In this document: positions 1 to 6,229 of the stretch, piece after piece
Layout: every line of letters begins with the position of its first letter
Position numbering within the stretch: the first letter of the stretch is position 1
The notes under the pieces: generated by a model
Databases searched by the model: none
What the model saw: only the letters and a program-made list of their open reading frames with translations
What the model was told of the DNA's origin: nothing
Made by a program: the position numbers and the translations under genes
Assembly (NCBI GenBank): GCA_934096605.1
Contig: CAKOMI010000024.1
Location: 1 to 19,617 of the forward strand
Origin: an uncultured Bacilli bacterium
Lineage (GTDB): Bacteria > Bacillota_I > Bacilli_A > RF39 > UBA660
Reading direction: 5' to 3'
DNA: 19,617 nt

Positions 1-86
1 TCTCTAAAATGATAAAAAACTCCTATCACTAACACTACTAATACAATTATACCTAATACTGCAAATAATACATTTTTATTTTTCAT
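1..86 (-). CDS. N-terminus of a membrane-anchored protein (partial)
   Basis: Only the first 28 codons are inside the window; the gene runs off its left edge. The ATG ends at position 86 and is preceded by a TTGGAGGA ribosome site about 8 bases upstream. The peptide starts with a short basic stretch (MKNKN) followed by an uninterrupted run of about 19 aliphatic residues, so it is an uncleaved signal anchor or signal peptide. No lipobox cysteine is seen before the edge. It follows the GyrI-like gene by 68 bases on the same strand with no clear terminator between them, so the two may be co-transcribed. Function cannot be told from this fragment. Confidence 0.6.
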   Translation of the reverse strand, partial: MKNKNVLFAVLGIIVLVVLVIGVFYHFR

Positions 87-154
87 ACCCATTCCTCCAA
101 TCATTTCAACAAATTACTATTTTTCTAACTAATTACTAAATTGTAATTTATACT

Positions 155-793
155 TTACTTTATTTTTTTAATAGGGTGTCTTATAACTGTCTTTAATTTA
201 CTTACATCACATTTTCTTGGGTCGCTTAAATATATTTCGTGATGTAATCTTGTATTCGTTATATCTAATTCATATCCATTTTCTTTTGCAAAATTATGCA
301 TTAACTCAACTGTTATTGGCTCGTCATCATAACTACCAATGTGCATACATTGAACACATAGACCTTCATCATAAGTTAAAAACTCAACTCTCGAAAAATC
401 TTGTTTCTTCTTTTTTGTTGCTTCTTGGGTAGCCCACTCGAAATCATCTTTAGTTACAAAATCTGGTAATCTAATAATAGATATAAAGTGCATAGTATTT
501 TTATTATTATAATCAATGCTGCCTTTTAATCCATCTTGCCACCAAAATCCTTCAAGTGGTGGAACAACATATTCAAAAAAACCTTCTATTTTATGAGTTC
601 CTTTGTAACTCATTTTTATTGTATAGGCAACACCATATAATAATCCTATTGTATTTTGATAATCTCCATTTTCTTCGTTAGGATTCCCTGTTCCTTTTAC
701 TGCAATATAATTCATTTTAGGAATTTCTATAATACTAGGTTTATTCTTTGGCATATAAAATTCCTTATATTCTTTTTTGTAATCAAAAGCCAT
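155..793 (-). CDS. GyrI-like small-molecule-binding domain protein
   Basis: This 212-residue protein has the layout of stand-alone GyrI-like proteins (the SbmC/GyrI effector-binding fold, as in the C-terminal half of AraC- and MerR-type drug regulators). Family-typical stretches are the early IPKMNYIAVKGTGNPN segment, the GFFEYVVPPLEGFWW segment around residues 70-85 that lines the ligand pocket, and the end LHHEIYLSDPRKCDVSKLKTV. No DNA-binding helix-turn-helix is attached. Some close relatives (the Listeria Lin2189 type) are described as hydrolases of cyclopropane-bearing cytotoxins, so a detoxifying or drug-sequestering role in the cytoplasm is reasonable but unproven. The ATG has a TTGGAGA ribosome site, and the promoter upstream is overlapped by three 12-bp repeats. 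Confidence 0.85.
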   Translation of the reverse strand: MAFDYKKEYKEFYMPKNKPSIIEIPKMNYIAVKGTGNPNEENGDYQNTIGLLYGVAYTIKMSYKGTHKIEGFFEYVVPPLEGFWWQDGLKGSIDYNNKNTMHFISIIRLPDFVTKDDFEWATQEATKKKKQDFSRVEFLTYDEGLCVQCMHIGSYDDEPITVELMHNFAKENGYELDITNTRLHHEIYLSDPRKCDVSKLKTVIRHPIKKIK

Positions 794-849
794 AATTACA
801 TCTCCAATCTATTTAACAAATTACTATTTATCTGTTACTTCTATATATA

Positions 850-878
850 ATAGTACCATGTCGTAAGAAATGTCACAA
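850..878 (-). promoter_or_regulatory. Promoter of the GyrI-like gene
   Basis: Reading the minus strand, TTGTGA (873-878) and TACTAT (850-855) are separated by exactly 17 bases and lie about 57 bases before the start codon. The -35 box falls inside a triple 12-bp repeat, which suggests repressor or activator control. Score is moderate because the region is AT-rich. Confidence 0.45.
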
Positions 879-893
879 GAAATGTCGTAATAA
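858..893. repeat. Three tandem 12-bp repeats over a -35 box
   Basis: Units at 858-869, 870-881 and 882-893 read ATGTCGTAAGAA, ATGTCACAAGAA and ATGTCGTAATAA on the plus strand. They are contiguous, vary at one to three positions, and cover the -35 region of the GyrI-like gene. A 12-bp head-to-tail array at a promoter is a plausible operator; coding is unlikely since two units contain TAA in frame. Confidence 0.6.
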
Positions 894-1152
894 ATCATTA
901 TTGTTTTTTTGCTAATTTCCTAATAATTTCCCTAATATTTTACCTAATAATAAAGTCTTCATAAGTAATAGATGACATAATAATTAACGTGAAAGAAGTG
1001 AATTTATGAAAATAGAATAAATAATTAATGATATAGCAAAGCTTAGAAAAGAACTTCAAAGAAAGAAACAAACAAATTTATGTGACATTGGTGTTAGTAT
1101 AGATATATAGACACAAAAGCGTGGACAATATTAAGCTTAGCAGTAATTAAAG
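894..1152. other. Non-coding gap with a possible dead small ORF
   Basis: No intact gene is seen. On the plus strand an ATG at 1006 opens MKIE, then TAA, then a lysine/arginine-rich stretch (IINDIAKLRKELQRKKQTN) and CDIGVSIDI before a TAG and a further in-frame stop after TQKRGQY. The amino-acid texture looks protein-like despite the stops, so this may be a decayed short gene, but no family is recognised. Confidence 0.3.
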
Positions 1153-1992
1153 TTATTTTAAATCAAGAGCATGTTTAGGACACTCTTTAATACAATTACA
1201 ACAAAGTATACATTCAGTCCCATTCTTTCTTTTTCTTGAATCATCTAACATATCTACATTCATTGGACAACTTCTTATACATTTATGACAATTAATACAC
1301 TTATTATGATCACACTTAACTCTTAAATAAGAAAAATAACTTGCAGGTTTTAAAAAAATAGTTATAGGACATATGTATTTACAAAAAGCCCTATTATCTT
1401 TAAATATAAAAGCAAGTAGTATTCCTAAAACATAATACACAATATTTCCTATAATAAACGACCAAAACATTATATTTTCTAAATTATCTACTTTAAATAT
1501 AAATAGTAATGCCACAAATGTTAAGGATAACAAAAACGTAATATATCTAAGCCAAGCAATTTTCTTTCTATCATTCTTAGGAGTTTTATAAGGTAGTAAA
1601 TCAAGGATCATCCCAGTCCAACAAGCATAGCCACACCAACCTCTACCAAAGAATAATGGTCCTGCTATTTTAGCTACAAAATAATGTATTGTTGCGGCTT
1701 CAAATACACCTAAAAACAAATAATACCAAAAACCTTCGATTTGCATATTTTCTCTACATATAATACCCAAATATATAAGCATATATAATCCAACTGCCAA
1801 TTGTACAAAATTCCTTGCATACTTAGTTTTATGTGACATTAAATACATACCAGTTGATATACAAATCCCTATATAATTAAAATTTAACAAATAAAACAAA
1901 TTTTTTGTTGCAACAAATAATGCTATAGCAATTATTTCAAATATTAAAATTGTTATTAACATAATACTATTTTTCTTAATCCACTTAATCAT
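1153..1992 (-). CDS. NapH/CcoG-like membrane 4Fe-4S ferredoxin protein
   Basis: A 279-residue polytopic membrane protein with hydrophobic segments near residues 9-28, 32-52, 62-78, 88-108, 148-166 and 175-198. It carries the family signature GRGWCGYAC (117-124) and a second FCKYICP motif (203-209), as in NapH, NosR and CcoG-type proteins. The C-terminal tail holds two complete ferredoxin motifs, C232-x2-C-x2-C-x3-CP and C261-x2-C-x2-C-x3-CP, each predicted to bind a [4Fe-4S] cluster on the cytoplasmic side. Such proteins pass electrons between cytoplasmic or quinol donors and membrane or exported acceptors. No reductase partner is adjacent, so the acceptor is unknown. AGGAG lies 9 bases before the ATG. 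Confidence 0.85.
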   Translation of the reverse strand: MIKWIKKNSIMLITILIFEIIAIALFVATKNLFYLLNFNYIGICISTGMYLMSHKTKYARNFVQLAVGLYMLIYLGIICRENMQIEGFWYYLFLGVFEAATIHYFVAKIAGPLFFGRGWCGYACWTGMILDLLPYKTPKNDRKKIAWLRYITFLLSLTFVALLFIFKVDNLENIMFWSFIIGNIVYYVLGILLAFIFKDNRAFCKYICPITIFLKPASYFSYLRVKCDHNKCINCHKCIRSCPMNVDMLDDSRKRKNGTECILCCNCIKECPKHALDLK

Positions 1993-2337
1993 ACATATTT
2001 ACTCCTAACAATTTCTTTGAATATTTATTAATATTTCTCTTCTATTAGAACAATAAGAAACATATGAACACATTAAACCCTATTTATGTATCTAACCTAT
2101 CAATTAAATAAAAAGTGTTATTTTTTTTCTTCTACTTTTTTTGACATAGTAGAAGCCTTTGGATAATATCCTATAACAATAGTTTTATATATAAAAACAC
2201 ACCTCCAAATTATATCATTTAATATATTATTCATTTTATTGTCAATAAAAAACACTGGTTTTATTTCATCAAAAAATTTCACTTTATCACTCATCGTACT
2301 AATATAAATATAACACAACTGTCACTGTATATCAACC
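1993..2337. other. Gap between ferredoxin gene and IS right end
   Basis: No convincing gene. A 59-codon minus-strand frame opens at an ATG at 2294 and ends at 2118, but it has no ribosome site and matches no family I know. On the minus strand TTGATA (2330-2335) and TATATT (2307-2312) are 17 bases apart and would start transcription almost on that ATG; the -35 box sits beside the IS end. A short inverted repeat (CTTCTAC/GTAGAAG, about 2132-2152) has no T-tract on the useful side. Confidence 0.3.
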
Positions 2338-2383
2338 ACCCCACACTGAAAGTACGGGGTTTGGTTGGGTGACTGAAAGTCAC
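2338..2383. repeat. Subterminal hairpin pair of the IS right end
   Basis: Two hairpins in tandem. The first pairs ACCCC with GGGGT and also holds an inner ACT-GAA-AGT; the second pairs GTGACT with AGTCAC around GAA. In this IS family TnpA recognises such imperfect hairpins as single-stranded DNA near the cleavage site. The shared ACTGAAAGT suggests one is the recognition hairpin and the other a copy or an end-of-gene terminator. Confidence 0.55.
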
Positions 2384-2389
2384 TCTATG

Positions 2390-2815
2390 CTAAAGCATAC
2401 CATCTGACTTAAATATATCATCATACCCTTCTTTTTGATTCATGATATATTCTTCTATTATATCCTTGGTTACCGTCCCTACACTTATATAGAAATATCC
2501 AGTCGCCCACATATGTTGACCCCAGTACATTCTTCTTAAATGACTGAATTCTTCTTGCAATTTCTTTGAACTTCTGCCTTTTAAATATTGCATCACTTGT
2601 GCTACTGACATTGTTGATGGTATGGCTAACAATAAATGTACATGTTCTGATTGTATATTTCCTTTTATTATTGTTATTCCTTTTGCACTACCCCTTTGCA
2701 TCAATAATTCCTTTAATCTTTGATTAACTTTTCCGTTTAATATTTTTTTTCGATATTTTGTTAGTTATACTACATGTATTTGCAAATCATATTGTGTGTT
2801 GGCTCCTATTCTCAT
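2390..2815 (-). pseudogene. tnpA: IS200/IS605 transposase TnpA, in-frame stop
   Basis: Reading from the ATG at 2815 (ribosome site GGTGATGG) gives MRIGANTQYDLQIHVV, a TAA at 2765-2767, then LTKYRKKILNGKVNQRLKELL continuing in the same frame for a total of 141 codons, the usual size of a Y1 transposase. The stop sits where relatives have Trp (HVVWLTKYR), so two changes from TGG are needed. Catalytic parts are otherwise intact: the HUH motif HVH (in QSEHVHLLL), and the C-terminal GYFYISVG segment followed by the helix with the nucleophilic Tyr (EEYIMNQ). A shorter product from the internal ATG at 2704 would lack the first beta strand and is unlikely to be active. Confidence 0.85.
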
Positions 2816-2881
2816 TTCCATCACCTTTGGATTTGCTATTCTATATCTTTTTTGCTTTGCTTGCAAGTAGTCCTAAAGGAT

Positions 2882-3043
2882 TTATGTACGAAAACCAATG
2901 GACATAATTCTCCAGTGCTTAGCATATTATATGAGCATAGAGGATTAGATGAAGATGATTACAAAGAATTAATAAATTTTTCTAAACCTATTAATAGCTC
3001 AAGAGATTATATAACAAAAGAAAAAGATGATTATGAGCATTAA
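2882..3043 (+). pseudogene. Headless C-terminal gene fragment next to the IS
   Basis: From about 2882 the plus-strand frame reads like genuine protein (NGHNSPVLSILYEHRGLDEDDYKELINF, then a charged tail) and ends at TAA 3041-3043 inside a strong terminator. Upstream the same frame runs into IS sequence antisense to tnpA, so the natural start is missing and the gene looks truncated by the insertion or by an associated deletion. The acidic helix after a short loop is vaguely like the tail of BlaI/MecI-type repressors, but this is too short for an assignment. The matching N-terminal half is not found on the other side of the IS. Confidence 0.45.
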
Positions 3044-3062
3044 TGCTTTTAAATCATCTTTT
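3021..3062. terminator. Bidirectional terminator
   Basis: The arms AAAAAGATGATT (3021-3032) and AAATCATCTTTT (3051-3062) pair over 11 bases and enclose a second small stem (AGCAT/ATGCT). T-rich tracts follow on both strands. It serves the plus-strand fragment, whose stop codon lies inside it, and the converging 226-aa gene. Confidence 0.8.
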
Positions 3063-3065
3063 ATT

Positions 3066-3746
3066 TTAAAATCTTTTTAATCTTTTTACTAGACTTTCTT
3101 CTTTATGAGGTGTAAAAGTATCAATTTTTTCATCAAAACCATTTATAACATCCATTAAAGATTTATTTCCTCTTTCATCTAAAACAGCCATAAGTTCTCT
3201 TGGAAGTTCAGTAGTTGAAATACTTCCAAATTGTCTTTCTGAACCCAAGCTTAAACTTTTTTTATAAAGTTCATATCTTTTATCATGGTCAGTTATATTT
3301 GGCATAAAATGACTAGGAATAAACTCTTCCATACCAAACAATTTACTATTATCCATTCCAAATCTACCTGTAAAGAAAGTTCTACGAATTTTCATTATAT
3401 CTTCATATGTTAAATCTTTTTGATATCCAAAATATTCAAGAAGTGCTGCCAAATTACATGCATCATTTATTACTATACTATTTTCTCCTAAATTTAGACA
3501 TGCATTATCATCTGTAACATTAAGGATAGGATAATTTGGAGATCTATATAATAAGTCGTTAGATAATTTATCTTCATTTGGCACAAATAACATACTTCTA
3601 TAATTTCTCCAAGAACATGGACTCAATTGTCCTGGTTTAGTTCTAAAAAAGTCATCATCACCCTCATAACGATATATGCTATCTGTTCTTACAACTTCAC
3701 CAACGTAAATTTCATCTCTACACACTACATATTTTTTGTTTTCCAT
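3066..3746 (-). CDS. Conserved-looking protein of unknown family, 226 aa
   Basis: I do not recognise a family. The protein is soluble, with no signal peptide or membrane segment, rich in Asp, Asn, Tyr and Arg. The N-terminal third (residues 1-70) looks like a small beta-rich domain with many charged turns, followed by a more helical part (LAALLEYFGYQKDLTYEDIMKIRRTFFTGRFG, about residues 100-135) and a lysine/arginine-rich end. It is a well-formed gene: an AGGGAGG ribosome site 8 bases before the ATG, a good promoter upstream, and a terminator just behind the stop. It forms its own transcription unit between the phosphoesterase gene and the IS region. Orphan status may reflect a lineage-specific gene. 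Confidence 0.75.
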   Translation of the reverse strand: MENKKYVVCRDEIYVGEVVRTDSIYRYEGDDDFFRTKPGQLSPCSWRNYRSMLFVPNEDKLSNDLLYRSPNYPILNVTDDNACLNLGENSIVINDACNLAALLEYFGYQKDLTYEDIMKIRRTFFTGRFGMDNSKLFGMEEFIPSHFMPNITDHDKRYELYKKSLSLGSERQFGSISTTELPRELMAVLDERGNKSLMDVINGFDEKIDTFTPHKEESLVKRLKRF

Positions 3747-3773
3747 ACAAAAGCCTCCCTTTAATTGCTATAT

Positions 3774-3802
3774 ATAATAACATAAACCTTTTAAAATGGC
3801 AA
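3774..3802 (-). promoter_or_regulatory. Promoter of the 226-aa gene
   Basis: On the minus strand TTGCCA (3797-3802) and TATTAT (3774-3779) are separated by 17 bases, with the AGGGAGG ribosome site about 15 bases further on. Both boxes are near consensus, better than chance matches nearby. Confidence 0.6.
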
Positions 3803-3826
3803 TTATTCATATTTTTCGACACCTTG

Positions 3827-4621
3827 TTATACTATCTCTATGTCTCTATATTTTCCATTTTTTAATTCCTCTTTATATGACTCTAATTCTATGTTGTCTT
3901 TATTAGTACTCAGTTCTTTTTCAATATTATATGGCACACTTACAAGTTCATAGGAAATTTTATTATCTAAATTTCGGGAATTATAAATGCCACTAATTAC
4001 TAAATAGCTTGCAACTGTAGTATTTTTGATATGGCCATCTTTTCCTTGCTCTCTAATTATATCAATAGCATTACCAACTGACCCAGTATTTATTAGTATT
4101 CGATTGTATAGTTTTTGCATGTAAGGAACATGAATATGACCATATATAACGACATCAGCCTTTAGGGAAGAAATAGTATTGGCGCTAGGCAAGAATAATT
4201 CATATAGCTTATCAATTGAGTCAATATTACTAATAATTTTATCGTTTTTTTCAGGGTGAGCATGAAATAACCTTATTAATCGTCCACTCATATAAAATTC
4301 GTAACTAAAGGGTAGATTTTGTAAATAATTAATATTCTCACTTGATAATTTACTCTTGTTCCAATTAATTCTAGCTATTTCTTTTTTGGAAAGGTTTGAT
4401 AATTCTATATCACTTGTAAAATATTCATCACAATTACCTCTTAATACTATGCTACAATTTTGTTTTATTAATTCTACACACTCTTGTTGATGAGTGCCTT
4501 TAGCTATTGTATCACCTAAACATATGATTTCATTTATTTTTCTTTCTTTGATATCAGCTAAAACAGCTTTTAAGGCTTCTAAATTACCATGCACGTCTGA
4601 TATTACAGCAATTTTATCCAT
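3827..4621 (-). CDS. Calcineurin-like metallophosphoesterase
   Basis: A 264-residue cytoplasmic protein with the full metal-binding set of the YfcE/MJ0936-type phosphoesterases: D9-x-H11 (SDVHGN), GD37 (CLGDTIAKG), GN63-C-D (RGNCDEY), H120-x-H122, GHIH (161-164) and a closing NTGSVG (178-183). Two divalent metals, commonly Mn, would be held by these Asp, Asn and His residues to cleave phosphodiesters or phosphomonoesters. The longer family with an insert between motifs and a basic or acidic tail after residue 185 does not reveal the substrate. The AAGAGG ribosome site precedes the ATG. It appears to have its own promoter, 72 bases behind the YebC-family gene. Confidence 0.88.
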   Translation of the reverse strand: MDKIAVISDVHGNLEALKAVLADIKERKINEIICLGDTIAKGTHQQECVELIKQNCSIVLRGNCDEYFTSDIELSNLSKKEIARINWNKSKLSSENINYLQNLPFSYEFYMSGRLIRLFHAHPEKNDKIISNIDSIDKLYELFLPSANTISSLKADVVIYGHIHVPYMQKLYNRILINTGSVGNAIDIIREQGKDGHIKNTTVASYLVISGIYNSRNLDNKISYELVSVPYNIEKELSTNKDNIELESYKEELKNGKYRDIEIV

Positions 4622-4648
4622 AAATACCTCTTTTCAAAATATTTTTTC

Positions 4649-4677
4649 ATAATAAAAATCGATTGCTTTTATTACAA
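4649..4677 (-). promoter_or_regulatory. Promoter of the phosphoesterase gene
   Basis: Minus-strand TTGTAA (4672-4677) and TATTAT (4649-4654) with a 17-base spacer, about 28 bases before the ATG. An ATCGAT palindrome lies in the spacer. Chance occurrence is possible in such AT-rich DNA. Confidence 0.45.
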
Positions 4678-4693
4678 TTAATTTAAATAAAAT

Positions 4694-5410
4694 CTATAAA
4701 TTAACGTTATGATAAATATCTGTTACGTCATCTATTTCATCTAGCATTTTATATAATTTTTGGAACGTTTCTAAGTCTTCGCCCTCTAAAGTAATCTTAT
4801 CTTTAGCATACATACCTTCTTCATCTATTTCATAAGAAACATTTGGTATTACATTTTCAATGACGTCTTTAGCTTTGTTATGATCAGCTGGTTTTAGAGA
4901 AATGACAACCTCGCCATCTTCGACTTCAAAATCAACTGGTTCAATGTCGTTTTCTAGTAAAGCATTAAATAACTCCTCATCTTTAGTAGTTTTAATACTT
5001 AAAATTGCTAAGTAGTCATAATTGTAAGATACAGAGTTAGTAACTCCTAAACTTTTATGAACTTTGTTAAAGGCGGCTCTTACCATACCAACAGTACGAT
5101 TGACATTATCTGTAAGAGTACGAATAATTAATGTTGATGCACCTGGACCAAAACCTTCGTAGTAAATGACTTCATAATCTTCACCACCAGTACCTTTAGC
5201 TTTTTCAATTGCCCGGTTAATAATATCACTAGGTACTTGTTCTTTTTTAGCTTTTTCAACTAATCTTTTTAAAGAAACGTTACTATCTAAATCTGGTGTG
5301 CCTTTTTTGGCAACAAGGTATATTTCTTTCGCGTAGTTTGTATATAATTTGGCTTTAGCAGCCCCTGTCTTTTGAATGCTTGCTTTTCTAACTTCATATG
5401 CTCTTCCCAT
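4694..5410 (-). CDS. yebC: YebC/PmpR-family protein (YeeI/YeeN type)
   Basis: A full-length 238-residue YebC-family protein. The N-terminus MGRAYEVRKASIQKTGAAKAKLY is the YeeN/YeeI flavour and not the classical AGHSKWANIKHRK start. Family stretches follow in order: KEIYLVAKKGTPDLDSN, LVEKAKKEQVPSDIINRAIEKAKG, the hallmark YYEGFGPGASTLIIRTLTDNVNRT, and a C-terminal PxVSYEIDEEGMYA-like domain. The family was first annotated as transcription regulators; recent work links members to easing ribosome stalling in translation, so the cytoplasmic role should be left open. It sits 35 bases behind the ZIP gene on the same strand and is likely the last gene of that operon. AAGAGGTG lies before the ATG. 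Confidence 0.93.
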   Translation of the reverse strand: MGRAYEVRKASIQKTGAAKAKLYTNYAKEIYLVAKKGTPDLDSNVSLKRLVEKAKKEQVPSDIINRAIEKAKGTGGEDYEVIYYEGFGPGASTLIIRTLTDNVNRTVGMVRAAFNKVHKSLGVTNSVSYNYDYLAILSIKTTKDEELFNALLENDIEPVDFEVEDGEVVISLKPADHNKAKDVIENVIPNVSYEIDEEGMYAKDKITLEGEDLETFQKLYKMLDEIDDVTDIYHNVNL

Positions 5411-5445
5411 AAAACACCTCTTTCTTTCTAAAGTATTATACTAAA

Positions 5446-6216
5446 TTAATTAATAATTGTCATTATTATGATTAATAAAATACCAATAAGCATACCTTGA
5501 TATACTTTTTTTTCTTTTTTATAATTAAAAATTTCTTTTAATAGTTCAAATAAAGTTATGTATAAAATCATACCACTAGCAAGAGATATTAAAATAAGCT
5601 CCATTAAAGGTAATAAATCACCTATTAGCAAAACTATTAAGGCCCCGATAAAAGAAGAAACAGTTAAAAATAAGAAAGTAATTATTTTCTGTTTCTTATT
5701 ATCTTTAGTCATACTACTAGATATTTCTATACCAAGTGGTAAGTTATGAGCACCGATAGCTAGCGAGGTTAAAAAGCCTGTTGTAAGGCTAGTAAGGCCT
5801 AAGATATAAATAGACATACCTTCTAATATATTATGAAGAATTAAAGAAATAGTAGTCATAAAACCTATATGAGACATGTGTTTATCATGGATAGTTTCAT
5901 CTTCATTTTCATGGTGATGATGAGTATGATGAGGCATAAAGATATCCATCACTTTTAACAAAACAATACCTAAGATAATAAAGGTAAAAATATAAATTAA
6001 CTTAGTGGTTTTTTCTTTTGATATTGCATTACTTAGATTAATAATTTCTGGTATTAGATCAGTTAGTAACATACCTAACATAACAACAAAGCTCATACCA
6101 ATACTTAATATGCTAATACTTTTTTTATCTTTAATATGTGAAACTATAAAGTTTCCAATTAAAAAGAATACACCCGCTAATAAAGAAAAACATAAAACAA
6201 TTAATTTTGTAAACAT
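5446..6216 (-). CDS. ZIP-family metal (zinc/iron) transporter
   Basis: A 256-residue, roughly eight-helix ZIP transporter importing divalent metals across the cell membrane. The metal site is clear: HNILEG (128-133) in one helix and HNLPLGIE (157-164) in the next, the paired H-N-x-x-E motifs of the family. Before them is a cytosolic loop with a His cluster (residues 96-102, HHTHHHH, plus His110, 113 and 116), a typical metal-sensing or metal-capturing element. The start is set at ATG 6216, because GGGAG lies 8 bases before it; the in-frame GTG at 6225 overlaps that ribosome site. It begins 13 bases after the stop of the HAAS/DUF1700 gene, so the two are surely co-transcribed. Confidence 0.92.
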   Translation of the reverse strand: MFTKLIVLCFSLLAGVFFLIGNFIVSHIKDKKSISILSIGMSFVVMLGMLLTDLIPEIINLSNAISKEKTTKLIYIFTFIILGIVLLKVMDIFMPHHTHHHHENEDETIHDKHMSHIGFMTTISLILHNILEGMSIYILGLTSLTTGFLTSLAIGAHNLPLGIEISSSMTKDNKKQKIITFLFLTVSSFIGALIVLLIGDLLPLMELILISLASGMILYITLFELLKEIFNYKKEKKVYQGMLIGILLIIIMTIIN

Positions 6217-6229
6217 ACAAATCACTCCC

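Larger units (their letters stand above)
2338..2881 (-). mobile_element. Degenerate IS200/IS605-family insertion
   Basis: The stretch holds a Y1 transposase pseudogene flanked by the subterminal structures typical of this family. Downstream of tnpA are two adjacent hairpins, 2338-2360 (ACCCC/GGGGT arms) and 2369-2383 (GTGACT/AGTCAC arms, loop GAA), both built around the same 9-mer ACTGAAAGT. Upstream of tnpA the palindromes CTTGCAAG and TCCTAAAGGA lie near 2865-2881, just before an unrelated coding fragment. IS200/IS605 elements have no terminal inverted repeats and make no target duplication, so exact ends are estimates. No tnpB is present. With the stop in tnpA it is probably immobile unless helped in trans. 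Confidence 0.7.

Noticed and set aside
2132..2152. CTTCTAC/GTAGAAG inverted repeat as a terminator
   Set aside because: The loop is 7 or more bases of A/T and no T-tract follows on either useful strand.
2118..2318. Small minus-strand frame beside the IS end
   Set aside because: The first in-frame start is a TTG inside a -10-like box, the next ATG (2294) has no ribosome site, and the product matches no family. It is mentioned only in the gap description.
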